Position numbers and translations under genes: made by a program | The notes under the pieces: generated by a model | What the model saw: only the letters and a program-made list of their open reading frames with translations | Database searches by the model: none | Told to the model about the DNA's origin: nothing | Shown: positions 1 to 11,447 of the stretch, piece after piece | How the letters are laid out: each line of letters opens with the position of its first letter | How positions within the stretch are numbered: position 1 is the stretch's first letter | From: Tetracentron sinense | Taxonomy: Eukaryota; Streptophyta; Magnoliopsida; Trochodendrales; Trochodendraceae | Reading direction: 5' to 3' | Length of the DNA: 64,000 nt | Assembly: GCA_015143295.1 (NCBI GenBank) | Contig: CM026562.1 | Location: 14,970,041 to 15,034,040, forward strand

Positions 1-1550
1 ATTAGGCATACATTTCCTAATTTACAACTCATTTTATTCACCTTGGCATTTCATCAAACATGGTGTGTTCATTATTCATTATTCATTTAAACCTAAATCA
101 TGCTTTTCTAGGTGAGTTTACTCACATCATAAAGGTGTGTTTATTATGGATACAATGCCCTCCCCATTTTAATCATCACAACACAACCCTTGGCATCCAA
201 TCGCCCATTCCATCTCCATTCACCATTCACAACCATCCATCTCATAGCACATGTGTAAATGAAAGAAAATCAAAAGAAATAAAGGGAAAAGAGGAACTAT
301 AACTAGGAGGGTAGTAAGAAGTACCGACCTTGAAGAAATGAGGAAGAAACCGCTTCCAAAAACGACCGTGAGGTGCTAGCTTGGGGAACGCTCTCCACGA
401 GTGCTTGAGCCGTGATCTTGGAGAAAAACGGGACTTGAAGTGATCTAGGGTCTCAAAACCCCTTTGATTCTTCTCCAAAAGAAAAACCCTAGCTTAGGAA
501 ACCCTTTCTCCTCTCTTCTAATCCCTCAAATCCTCTAAGTGTTGAGAATGAGCCCTAAAGGCTCGGGTTAAACTCTTAAGGTAAGAGTGAACCGACCAAA
601 AGACCATAATACCCTTACTAAAATTTCTGCAAAAACACGAATGCCGAACACGTTGAGCTGTGAATAGTGCCAAACACGTTGTGCTGTGAATAGTGCCGAA
701 CACGTTGTGCTGTGAATAGTGCCAAACACGTTGTGCTATTGTGCTGTGAATAGTGCCGAACACGTTGTGCTGTAAATAGTGCTAAACACGTTGTGCTGTG
801 AATAGTGCCGAGTACGTTGTGCTGTGAATAGTGCCAAACACGTTGTGCTGTGAATAGTGCCGAACACGTTGTGCTGTGAATAGTGCCGAACACGTTGTGC
901 TGTGAATAGTGCTGAACACGTTGTGCTGTGAATAGTGCCGAACACGTTGTGCTGTGAATCGTGCCGAGTACGTTGTGCTGTGAAGGGTGCCGAACCCGTT
1001 GTCACGTTGTGTTGTGCATAGTGCTGAGCTCGTTGTCCGTTGTCTTATGTACAACGTGCCCGTCGTGAGCTGTACAACGTACACGTTGTTTGCTGTACGA
1101 CGTACCCGTTGTCTGTTGCACAACGGATGCACAACGTATACATTATCAGAGCTAGAGCTACGTTATCAGAGTACGTTGTCTGTGCCTTATCAGAGCACGT
1201 TGTCAGAGCACGTTATCAGAGCTATGTCCTTAGTGCCTTCCGAGCTACATCCTTAGTGCCTCTCCAGAGCTCGCCCTCAAGTGCATATGCCCGGTGCCTC
1301 TCCAGAGCTCGTCCTCAAGTGCATAACCGAGCGATCGATTGCCTGCGGTCCAGACTGTTTTGGCCATATCTTTTGACTCGTTCGTCCGATTTTGACGATT
1401 CAACTAGCGTTGGGTTCGTACTTCGAAAAGGAACATTTCTGACGTTTCAGAATTTCCAATTTCTTCCTAATTTATTAATTATACCTCTTTAAAGGCAAAA
1501 TGGCAACGAAAGTGCCATGCATTAAATGTGAAAAGGTCCGGGGCTCTACA
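1..1550 (-). mobile_element. Partial Tekay-type gypsy LTR (left part outside window)
   Basis: This is the inner part of a long terminal repeat. It ends at 1550 with GGGGCTCTACA, which on the minus strand is the LTR start TGTAGAGCCCC. The first ~300 bases match the LTRs of the Tekay element (41850-42140 and 51100-51390). From about 340 to 1010 the sequence is much closer to 37490-38000, so the copy looks mosaic. It carries a minisatellite (641-1240) and the conserved block at 1351-1420. The bases after it, AGTAG (1551-1555), should be one TSD copy, but the other lies outside the window. No coding capacity is seen, so a solo LTR is likely but cannot be proven here. Confidence 0.85.
641..1240. 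repeat. Minisatellite in LTR U3, unit ~25 bp then diverged units
   Basis: From about 641 to 1015 a 24-26 bp unit built on GAACACGTTGTGCTGTGAAT is repeated about 14 times. Beyond that the units change into longer ones with palindromic cores such as ACAACGTACACGTTGT, and then into the TATCAGAGC/ACGTTG pattern. Several long minus-strand open frames here are only read-through of the repeat. Confidence 0.9.
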
Positions 1551-2257
1551 AGTAGAGTGTATCTACCTTGGTGAAATCAACGATTTTGATTCCGAAATCT
1601 TAGAACAAGTGAGAACCTTGAGTTCTTTGTTGAGAAACACCAAAGGAAGGAAGAACTTGATCTCTCCTTCAAACCTGAGTAACAACCTAGCTTCTCTCCT
1701 TCTTCTTCCTCTCAAAATCACTCAAAAATATGAACTAAGGGTTTCTCAAACCCTAAGGCACGAACAAGCCCTTATATATACCAAGGGGTAGTGGCTAAAG
1801 TCTTAAACACCCTTAATGAAGAAAATCTGCATATGACCGATCGATCGGTGGTACAAACCGATCGATTGGTGACTTACCGGTCGATCGGTGGTTTCAACCG
1901 AGTGATCGGTTGAAAACACCCTATCTAGAATTTTTCTCCATACAAATTAGTTAACCGATCGATAGCTACCAAGCGATCGGTAGAAGACCGGTCGATCGGA
2001 GGTTATCACCGAGTGATCAGTGATCCCCTATTTTATTGCAAAACCTTATTTTCACTACTTTAAACCTTTCCAATCCCATTTCCAACACCTTTAGTGATTT
2101 AAACACACTCCTTAAGGATATGTAGACTTATTAGAACATGGACGCCATAAATCCAAACACGTATATTAACATAAGGCCCATTAGTGTACAAAACCACACT
2201 TGAGCACTATTCACACACTTTTCACTGCTTAGTGAAACAAAGATTCGGGGTTCTACA
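1551..2257 (-). mobile_element. Partial gypsy LTR hosting the 1-1550 LTR
   Basis: This stretch resumes after the inner LTR and ends with CGGGGTTCTACA at 2257, the LTR start in minus orientation. It has a TATA box on the minus strand at about 1769-1783 and a palindrome array (1835-2030) just upstream of it. It interrupts the copia gag. CCAAA (2258-2262) should be the right TSD copy; the left border is outside the window. It resembles the LTR at 8878-11065 in its array type. Confidence 0.75.
1835..2030. repeat. Array of ACCGATCGATCGGT-type palindromes
   Basis: About seven imperfect copies of a 14-bp palindrome with core CGATCG occur in ~200 bp, spaced 15-35 bp apart. They lie directly upstream, in minus orientation, of the TATA-like box near 1775. 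The same kind of array occurs in other LTRs of the window. Confidence 0.8.
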
Positions 2258-2862
2258 CCAAATGGTATATTCTTGCATCTATATCTAATGTCCTACAGTA
2301 GCAGCACAAGGGTTTTGGTACTACTAAGGACATTATGATAAATCTCAATGAGATGTTTGGGGAACAGAATAGGACTGCTAGGCAGTTGTCTATAAAAGGA
2401 CTTATGAGAACCAGAATGTCTGATGGAAGCCCAATACGAGAGCATGTCATCAAGATGATGGGGTTCATTAATGAACTCTTGACTCTTGGTGCAGATCTTG
2501 ATCATCAGAGTCAAATGGATGTGATCCTTAACTCTCTCCCGTAATCCTTTTTTGCGTTTGTGTTGAATTACAACATGAACAAGTTGGAGACTACTCTGCC
2601 AGAGCTCCTAAACTTGTTACAGACTGCTGAAGACCATATGAAGCGTAATAAGTTGTTTGCATATGTGGTAAAGAGAGTTGGACCTTCAAGACCTAAGCCC
2701 AAGAGCAAAGGCAAGAAGAAGAAAAAGTCCAATTTCTCCAAGTTCCTCAAAGGCAAGAAAGGAAAGAACAAGAAAGCATCTTCCGAGAAGAAGAACAAGG
2801 AAAGGAATCAGAATGTCTACTTCTATTGCAAGAAACCAGGTCACTGGAAGAGGAATTGTTGA
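2258..2862 (+). pseudogene. gag: Copia gag, 5'-truncated by LTR insertion
   Basis: This is the capsid-nucleocapsid part of the level-0 copia element. The frame resembles the UBN2-type copia gag (about 2335-2700), with a lysine-rich stretch at 2690-2810 and a zinc knuckle at the end (2812-2860). The knuckle reads FYCKKPGHWKRNC. The usual first cysteine of the CCHC box is replaced by tyrosine, so RNA binding would be impaired. Stops occur at 2542-2544 and 2860-2862. The 5' part of gag, the leader, the PBS and the 5' LTR lie left of the LTR that ends at 2257 and are not in the window. Confidence 0.85.
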
Positions 2863-3564
2863 GTTTACTTAGCATCCCTCAAGCACAAACCTTTAGAAGG
2901 TATGTTCAATTCATTTATCATTGAGTCCATCTTAATTGCTAGTTCCTCTAACTCTTGGTGTGTAGATACTGGATCTACCTCACACATTTGCAATATGTTG
3001 CAGGGGTTTCAGGAGAGCAGAAAACTCGGTGATGGGGAAATAAATATAAGGATGGGAACAGAAGCAAGTGTTGCTACGATAGCCATTAGGACTTATGTTT
3101 TAGAATTTACTTTAGATAGGATCTTAATTTTGAAAAACTACTTATATGTGCAAGACATGCGCAAAAATTTGATTTCTGGTTCTAGTTTAATCTCCTATTG
3201 TTATTCGATTTATTTTGATACTACTATAGTTATCAAGCACAATAATAAATTTATTGTTTCTGGCACATTGTCTAATGGTCTTTATTGTGTTGATCCTATA
3301 AGTAATTCTGTTAATAACATTGAGGATAATAAGTCTACAAGTGTGAAGCCTCAGAAAAGAGGTAGAGATTCTGTGAGTCCAACATACTTATGGCATCTTC
3401 GGTTAGGCCATATTAATTTGGATAGGATCAACAGATTGGTAAAGGATGGTCCTTTAAACCATTTACATGTTGAACCTTATCAAACCTATGAACCTTGTTT
3501 GAAAGGTAAAATGACCAAAAGGCCATTTTCAAGTAAACCGAAGAGAGACACTAGTATATTGTAA
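2863..3564 (+). pseudogene. pol: Copia protease and integrase zinc-binding region
   Basis: The aspartic protease motif WCVDTGSTSHICN is visible at about 2956-2994, with the active-site Asp-Thr-Gly intact. The GAG-pre-integrase domain follows with the HLRLGH motif near 3395. The distal pair of the HHCC zinc finger keeps one cysteine (EPCLKGKM), while the other appears as tyrosine. The frame ends at a stop at 3562-3564. Copia order gag-PR-INT-RT-RH is respected. This belongs to the same element as the gag before it and is non-functional because of stops and lost zinc ligands. Confidence 0.88.
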
Positions 3565-4279
3565 TTGAATCATTCAGCAAGAGGTGGCTTTATCTACTTC
3601 ATAACATTCATAGATGATTATTCTAGATATGGTTATATATATCTAATGAAACATAAATCGGAATTCTTTGAAAAGTTCAAAGAATTCTGAAATGAAGTAG
3701 AAAAGCAATCAGGTAAAAGTATTAAAACTCTCAGATCCGACCGAGGAGGAGCGTACCTATCGAATGAGTTCATGGATTATCTTAGAGATAATGGAATTTT
3801 ATCCAAATGGACACCCCCAAGAACACTTCAACTTAATGGTGTTTCAGAAAGAAGAAATCGAACCTCATTGGATATGGTTCGCTCTATGATGAATAAAACT
3901 GATTTGTCCATTTCTTTTTGGGGATATGCATTAGAGACTGCTATTTATCTATTAAATAGGATACCTTCTAAGTCTGTTTCCAAGACTCCTATTGAACTAT
4001 GGATGGGGTGAAAGCCTAATCTAAAGCATATCAGGATATAGGGTTGTCCAGTTCATGTGCAAAAGCAGAACTTTGACAAGTTGAAAAGTAGAACTGAAAA
4101 GTGCCTATTTATAGGATACCCAAAAGAAACTCATGGATATTATTTCTATAATCTTATAGAACAAAAGGTGTTTGTAAGAAGGAATGTCATTTTTCTAGAA
4201 GTGGATTTTATCCTCAATAAAGAAAGAGGATTTAGAATAGATCTTGAAGAGCAAGATCAGAATAAAATGACCATGGTTA
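3565..4279 (+). pseudogene. pol: Copia integrase catalytic core and C-terminus
   Basis: The retroviral-type integrase core is recognisable. The first catalytic Asp is in the TFIDDYSRYGY segment (about 3607-3640), the second in LRSDRGGAY (about 3730-3757), and the Glu in NGVSERRNRT (about 3835-3864). Stops occur at about 3688-3690 and 4009-4011. The C-terminal part (4057-4279) includes the FIGYP and GYYFYN motifs typical of copia integrases. The coding sequence is broken at 4279 by a copia solo LTR and resumes at 11388 in the same reading phase, which supports the insertion model. Confidence 0.88.
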
Positions 4280-5018
4280 TGAAGGGGGATCTGGATAAAA
4301 AATTTATGCGGAAACTGGATCCCCTAGATCTTAATACCATAGAAAGCATCAAAATTATCTAAGAGTTTTAGTCATATCACCCAAATGAATGCTTTTCACC
4401 GGTAAAGCTTAATCCACTCGAACCTCGAACCGTTAGAACTCTTTGTAGAGATTTCTCCAAAAAATACTAGAAACTCGATCCTTGTTCTTCGCTATCCCCA
4501 CGAACCTTTAGAATCTCTTTTGGAATTATAGATGCAAGAGGAAGAAGATGGAGTAATGGTGTAGACCTTCTATCACCAAAAGTACTAAGGTTCAAAACCC
4601 TAGAATAAACAAAACCCAACTTGCACCACCAATGAAGCTCACGAAAATCCCTAGGGGTATCCCCTAGGGCTCACGGTTTGGAGAGAGAGAGGAGAGGAGA
4701 GAAAATATTCTAGAAAAAAGTGTTTTATGGTTTAGGGTGTTGGGGTATTTATAGCCTAGGATCTTATCCTAATCCTACTCAAACTTGATCTTATCTCTTA
4801 AGGACTTATTTAACAATAATAACTCTTATTATTTAATAAATAATTTCCTAGTTTATCTATAACTACTCTAGTTATAGAAGACCTTTTAATTAAGGAGTCC
4901 TTCTAATAAGAGGGTTCTTTAATTAAAGGGATAAGTCAAACAACCAACACTTGGAGGAATCCTAATCAAACTAGGAAACCTAAACCAAAGAGGGGGGGCG
5001 TGAGCTTCAAGGGGCATG

Positions 5019-7758
5019 TGTGGCGCCCGGAACCCGTGCCTAGGGAATCAAGTTCCGAGACGCGTGTCCGTTCGTCAAATCATGCAAGCGGAAGACTTTA
5101 CCCGTGAAAATATGAGAAATTTAAACATTTATTAGATGCTTCCAAAAAGCAAATAACACATGTTATCCCAATAGTCATCATACAAACCATATACCTGTAT
5201 TATTTACATCAAGTCTGTTTTACAAAAGTAGACGCCTCTATCACGTTGGGTACAGATTGTACAAGCTTCCAAAATATCCAGTTGGACTTTTCACTTACTG
5301 GTCAGCAGCTCCAAGATCTACTGACATAAAAAGTCAGTGAGCTATGAAGCCCAATAAAACCACAATCCTTCTAAACTATTTTCCACATAATAACACGCAT
5401 CAATAATGATATAATAAATAGTTCAATTTTCATGTTACAGTAAAATAGAACAGTATATAATAAACTGTGACCCAAGGTCACTTATGGTTACGTCACCCTA
5501 ACCAAGGTTCTCGACATCACATTACTTTCCAATTATGGGGTTCAGTTATGAATGTATTCATATTACCAAGTTATCGTTTCAATCATCAATCATGTTTCAT
5601 TTCGTTAGAGTCCTGAGATTCTATTAACTGGCCACAGCCCACAAATGTTCAGCTTAAAGTCTCTAAATCATAATCATACATAGAGCCATTTAGACTCACA
5701 CACACTATTCCGGCTTTCACCCGAATACGACCAAATCTTGGGCATACCAACCCAACTCACCTGGAATCCGACAATTCCATACCAAATCCTGAGTACACCA
5801 ACTCAGACAATTACACCAACCCTGAATATACCGACTCAAAAAACTTCGTATACGAAGCTTATACACACAACATGGGCATTCACCCAATAAGGACATAGTT
5901 TTCCATTCAACTAACTGGCAACATCTACTGTGTATTCGCCGTCATCACCTTAGGTATCAGTCAAGAAGGAACCCCGACCAACCTACCTACCATCATCTTC
6001 TGGCTAGTCTACAGAGAAACCCCTACATCTATACCAATGCCGTCATCTCCTGACATTCCACCAAGAAGGGACCCCAATAGACACAGTGCCGACATCTTCT
6101 GACCCACCCAGAGAGGAACCTCGGACTATACACTATTGGATGTTCAGCCACTTTCAACTCCCTAGGACTCCGACATCTCCTGACTAGCAGTCACGGAGGA
6201 ACCACGGGCCATGCAGGACACCGCCACTCCTGACCTAGACAAACAGACCGACATCTCCCGACTATCAGCCACGGAGGAACCCCGGACCTTATTGAACACC
6301 GTCTCTCCTGACCTAGTCAAAGAGGAACCACGAACTAACCTTAACCCTGGTTAAATTTTCTAACCACAGGTTAGCCCCAGTTAACCCAAGCCTCGCTTGA
6401 TTAACTGAAATATTTGGGCCTCGCGCCCATGAACAAAATCCGGTAACACACCGTCCCGTTAGGGAACGTTTTCAGGCTAATGGATGTCTCCATAGCCTTA
6501 TACGACATGCAAAACAATTTTTTGTCACCCTAGAGTGGCGATACAATTTACCCGAGATCCGATCTGGGCTCCCCGATGGTCCACATGAAATCAAAACATC
6601 ACATAAGGGTCTCTGACCCTTTTTCATTCACGCCAAAAGACATGCATCCATTCCACATAAAAAAAATATAGCAAAATAAGGGGAAAAAGAGAAGAAAAGA
6701 GAGGGGTTTTACCTGGTTCACGCTTTTTGAGGTAGCTAGTGCAAAAACGGGCTGGGAGGGCGATCAACCCCAAGATAAAGCTCATCTCTCTAACTTTCAC
6801 TTTCTCTCTCTACCTTTTTCTCTCTCTCTCTACACGTAAATCGAGACACCAGGGAAGAAATCAGACGCCGCCAACACGTCGGGGATGTCGAAAAACCCTA
6901 AGGGGACCTCCCTCTTCCTTTCTCTCTCCTCTTTTTCTCTCTTCCTTTCTCTCTCCTCACTTTCTCTCTCTAAAAAGGTTCGGGTAGCCTTCTGTCTCTG
7001 CAGAAATTGTGAGAGAATGAGGGTTTTAACCCTCTTTATATAAGTAATGGGATGGGATCATGTACAAAAGCACATGACCAATAAGGTGTGAAGAGTTGAC
7101 CGGTCAACTCATTTGACCGGTTGACTGTTTGACCAATTTTTGAATTTTTTTGCATTTACGGTATCCGAAACCCGACTACGTAGAGTCTGATTTTGATGAA
7201 ACTTTAGGTGACCGAACTTGGGATAGTTCGACACCTACTGTAAAAATTTCGAGGAAAAATACTGAGTTTGGACAGCTACACTTTAGTTCGAAAGAAAATT
7301 GTAAAACCCACTAATTTTCTGATTTCAGACACAAAACACGTTGTCGTTTCTTCATATGAGACAATTAACTGCTGAAACGACAGACGATCATCCTCACGAC
7401 CGATCGACACGCTGTGGTACCAACCGCACGGATTTCTATTAGAATCCCCAACAATTATGGAGTCCTACTAAATCCGGAAAAATCTGAAATTTCCTGATTT
7501 TCTTGATTTTCTCACATTTAAGATTCCCGCGGTCTCATGAGTCGATACGCGACAGAACTGGAACGATAGGTGATCGTCTAGATAGTCGACCCACATATTG
7601 TGTATGATTTTTGAGGAAAAACACTGAAATTTTACCAGTACAATCCAATCCCAAATAAAACTCACTTTTTACCAATTTAATAAATAATTAACTAATTAAC
7701 TTCCATTAAGGACCCATAAACGCATAATTTTATTATATTAAAATTCTAGGCCGTTACA
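5019..7758 (-). mobile_element. Gypsy-type solo LTR (TGTGGCGCCC...GTTACA)
   Basis: This 2740-bp insertion in copia LTR A begins TGTGGCGCCCGG and ends GGCCGTTACA. Minus orientation is inferred: it would then start TGTAACGGCC, and a minus-strand TATA box (TATATAAAGAGGG) sits near 7030-7042. The TSD is imperfect, GCATG (5014-5018) versus GCGTG (7759-7763). Comparison with LTR B shows that this block is absent there, confirming an insertion. It has CT-rich tracts (6780-6980) and GACCGGTCAAC-type motifs at 7095-7130 upstream of the TATA box. Its sequence differs from the other gypsy LTRs here, so it is a separate family. Confidence 0.88.
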
Positions 7759-9539
7759 GCGTGAACTTTGGGGAGTTAAACACTCTATGTTGTAATCCAA
7801 TTACAACTTATCCTCATCCTTATCGCAATCCAACAATTGGATTTTAATTCCATAATTAAAGGAATTATATTTCAACAATTATTCAATTAACATAATCCTA
7901 ATCTAATTAGGATTCCTCAAGTGGGCGCCCCACCCTAGGGTTTAAACCCATGGGCTTTGGCCCATATTAAAGGTCCATATTAAATGGGTTTATGGATATG
8001 GGTCAAACCCATTTCCCCTTTAATTATGTTAATTAAATATTTACTAAAATAATCCCTAGATTTAAATTAACAATTAATTTAAACCATAGATTAACTTTTA
8101 ATCTATTTAATTAAATGATTAACTTTTAATCACTTAAATAATTGATTAACTTTTAATCAATTATTGAGCTTGTATTTCTTATGCGAGAATCTCCACAGAT
8201 TGCTCTGGGACATTCTTACCCTGGCTTACCCAATGTTATCTCATTGACCCTAAACAGGAATTACATTGGAATTGCAAGTGACGTGAGATATCCATGTTGC
8301 AATTGAATCCCAGTGTATAAACATTAACCATTACGAATCCCGCCACATGAACTTTTAAATTCAATTTATCCTTCCAAATACATTATCCCTAACGGGCCTT
8401 TGAGATTGACATACTATCTAACCCATAGCCTATTACAAATCATCCTCATGAAAATCATTTTGAGAAAATCCTTTTATAAGTATAATATATTTTAATAAAA
8501 GTATATTTCAATACTTATTTTGATTTCAAAATCACCTGCGCAGGATTTGAACTTAATCAATTGTCTTACCCGGAACTTGGATAATCTCTCAAATTAATGA
8601 GCATGGATTTCTTATTTGAAATTCATCATGACTCAAACAGCTTTCTAACTATCCAACTGTCACTGTATTGTATTCCGTAAGTTAGAAAATACGTTGGTAA
8701 AATCAAAACAGTCAGATCACTGCTCAGTCATAGATGAACTCATCAGATCTAAAGATCATCGTAACTGTTCAATGTGAATGTGAGACCAACTATCTGATAG
8801 TATGTTTATGCAAGAGGTCTCTCATTGAATGCAATCAGTCAGTGTACATTTAAGCACCCATATGCTGATGTGTAGTCTGTCGCTCCCCAAAACCCACCCT
8901 AGGAGTTAGAGTGAATCTTGGACGACTTGTCATGACTCACATGACATGCTTAGCAAACCATCCTGCAAAATACATTGAGCATATACAATAGAGGACAAAA
9001 TAGCGAAAGCATAAACTACATAGCACAGCGGAAGTCTAACCAAAAACTTCTATGTATATACATGATCCGAGTTTTGCACAAAAAGGAAAAACAACATAAA
9101 GAAGATGCGGACACGCCCGCCAAAATACATGGGTATAATCTCTTGTGCTCACCCATGCTCACCTAGAATCTACCACCTAGTAATAGCCCTCTACTAGAGG
9201 TTCCTCCACAGGTTCCTCAACTTACTCCTCCTCCACCTATGGGCCAGGAGCACAGATGCCAAAAGGAGCCGCCGCTCCACTATCACCTGCCGACATGAGA
9301 AGTACGACTGAGCATGGAATACTCAGCGGGTACCAAATACTAACCAACAGTCATAGCATAATCATAACAAGGGAAAGCAGGAAGCAATTCATATAATTAA
9401 CAGGAAAAGTAAACAGTTTATAGTTCATGCTTGTATCATATCGAAGTCGGAAAAACACTTGAAATCATCTTGTATTTGACTTAACTTGGAATACTCATTT
9501 CATGCGTGAAAACTTGTCATGTCTATCTTGCTTGCCTTA

Positions 9540-9662
9540 TGCTCGACTGGGTATGCCTAGTTGCCGTTCATAGACCGTCGCAACTAGTATCCCCTATGCT
9601 GGACTGGGTATGCCTAGCTGTCGTTCATAGACCGTCGCAACTAGTATCCCCTATGCTGGACT
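9540..9662. repeat. Two-copy ~60-bp tandem repeat in LTR
   Basis: Two nearly identical units containing GACTGGGTATGCCTAG and CGTCGCAACTAGTATCCCC follow each other, with the start of a third. They occupy the LTR position where other families carry their own transcribed-region tandem repeat. Confidence 0.8.
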
Positions 9663-10544
9663 TGTGATATCGGAGCAAAGCATATCTTAGGATATGCCCT
9701 ACCCCTATTACCAACCCTTATGTTTGGCCTTATCATGGTGGTCGTGAATCGAGACTAAAACCCTTGTTATTGAAAAACCCGATAAACCATGTCATGCATG
9801 TCGTGCTCGTGAAATCGTGTACAATTAAGGATAACAAGGGTATAGAAAACATTTGCATTTGATAATCAATTAATAAACATTTAATCTACCAACATGTCAT
9901 TCTAGGAAATAAAGGAATTCAGACCTGCATTTTCTAAGAAAGATTATCATTTTCTTTATTGTGGCATTTCATCAAACACTTAGTATTTGCATTATGCTTA
10001 AAACCTAAATCTTTCATTTCTAGGTGGGTTAATGCTCACAACATGCATGTATGTTTGTTATTGGTACAATATCCTTCCCCTTTCATTCATCAGAACACAC
10101 ACCCGGCATCCATCGCCCAAACACGACCATCCATCTCCATCCATTCATCCCATCTCATTAGTATACTTAGAATATAAGAAAAAACCAAGAAAGAAGAAGA
10201 ATATGAACTAGGAGAGTAGTATAGGGTACCAACCTTGAAAAGGGAAGGAATTCTTCCAAAACGTGTATGTAGATGCTGGCCTAGATTGGAGAACGTGTCC
10301 CTCACTTGCTTGGAGTTGGATTTGAAGAATCCAAGCCTTAAGGTGAGATCTAGGGTTCTTGAACTCTTGATTTCTCTCAAGATGCAACCCTAGGTGAAAA
10401 ACCCCTCTTTCACTCCTCTAATCTCTCTCAAAATGCTGTCCTAAGGGTTTATGAAATCCTTAGGCTCGAGCAAGCCTTTATAGGCAAGGTAAAAATGCTC
10501 AAAAGATGGAAAAGCCCTTAATGAAATTTCTGCAAAACAAGATA

Positions 10545-10722
10545 GACCGATCAATCGGTGGTCAGGACCGAGCGATCGGTCAAAAACACCCCCTCTGGAA
10601 TTTTTCCCCATACAAATTAGTGCATCAGTCAATAGATACCGATCGATCGGTTTCGGACCGATCAATCGCTAATTTGGACCAAGCGATCGGATGTGGACCG
10701 ATCGATCCCTAGCAATCGGTGC
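10545..10722. repeat. Palindrome array (ACCGATCGATCGGT type)
   Basis: About seven degenerate copies of the 14-bp palindrome lie between the minus-strand TATA box and the conserved U3 block, the same relative order as in the LTRs at 22250 and 44351. Confidence 0.8.
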
Positions 10723-11382
10723 TCTGTGGATTTGAGTCCATTTTACTGTTTCGGCCATAACTCTTGACTCGTTCGTCAGATTTTGACGATTCAACTTGCG
10801 TTGGATTCGTCATTTGAAAAGAAACATTTTTGGCATTTTCGATTTTTCAATTTTCTCTTTATTCATTGAAAAAATTACCCCTAAAGTAAACTGATCTGCA
10901 AATTGAGTTCAGTAAACCGGATTTTAACATATCCGACTTAGGAATCCCACTTCTTAACACTTAAAGTTCTTTAAAATTTTTCCTTTCATAGAAAATGGAA
11001 GATTATAAAGGCTTAAAGCCTTGGCACAGATTCCAATACATGGGCAAAAGTTTCGGGGTTCTACATAGTCCCCACTACAATAGTTCGAGATAGAACTACA
11101 TTCTGGCAGCCATATAAGTGAAGTGCCCAGCTTCACCCACAGTTGTGACTATATAAGGTATAAGGAACTAGAAATTTATATCTACCTGTGATAATCTAAT
11201 CACATAACTTTCCTACAATATATCCTATGGACCTTTATCGATATCTCATATCGTATAAATCATCTCATGATCATGGTCAATTACCCATAATGAATACACA
11301 ATAGATTAAGAAGAAGTCTTTATTAATCAAATTAATAAAAATCTAACAATCCAAATGACTTTTCAAGGCATCATGTTTAATA

Positions 11383-11447
11383 GGTTAAACCTGTCGTAAC
11401 TAAACTTTTAAAAACATTGTTGCCTAGGAGAAGTATAAGGATTAGTC
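11383..11447 (+). pseudogene. pol: 60-bp island of copia pol between two solo LTRs
   Basis: After the GGTTA duplication this short stretch continues the copia pol frame from 4279 without a stop, and it runs on after LTR B. It encodes an LLPRRSIRISRPP-like linker between integrase and reverse transcriptase. It ends with TAGTC (11443-11447), the left TSD of LTR B. It proves that A and B are two independent insertions and not the two ends of one element. Confidence 0.88.

Larger units (their letters stand above)
8878..11065 (-). mobile_element. Tekay-type gypsy solo LTR
   Basis: This 2188-bp LTR starts TGTCGCTCCCC and ends GGGGTTCTACA, with perfect TSDs TAGTC at 8873-8877 and 11066-11070. It sits in copia LTR A; LTR B runs uninterrupted across the homologous site near 13310. 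Minus orientation follows from comparison with the Tekay element. It contains the conserved hairpin (9302-9333), a two-copy ~60-bp tandem repeat (9540-9660), a minus-strand TATAAAGG near 10470-10480, a palindrome array (10545-10722) and the conserved U3 block (10746-10810). Confidence 0.93.
4280..11382 (-). mobile_element. Copia-type solo LTR 'A', carrying two nested gypsy solo LTRs
   Basis: The LTR starts TGAAGGGGGATC at 4280 and ends ...CATGTTTAATA at 11382, where the terminal CA has decayed to TA. It is flanked by perfect TSDs GGTTA at 4275-4279 and 11383-11387. On the minus strand it would begin like TGTTAGACATGATGCC, as its sister B at 11448-13653 does. Subtracting the two nested insertions leaves about 2165 bp, matching B (2206 bp) and the LTR at 26210-28410 (2201 bp). 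A TATA motif on the minus strand lies near 4743-4750. No internal domain remains, so it is a solo LTR. Confidence 0.9.

Noticed and set aside
641..1010. CRISPR-like regularly spaced repeats
   Set aside because: The units are directly tandem without distinct spacers, lie inside a plant LTR, and recur with the same character in other LTRs. This is a minisatellite.
1835..2030. GATCGATC-rich blocks as a sign of bacterial contamination
   Set aside because: They are embedded at a fixed place in plant LTRs with TSDs, and similar arrays occur in many LTRs of the window.
6739..6987. 82-residue frame rich in Ser, Leu and Phe
   Set aside because: It is created by a CT-rich low-complexity tract in the solo LTR at 5019-7758.
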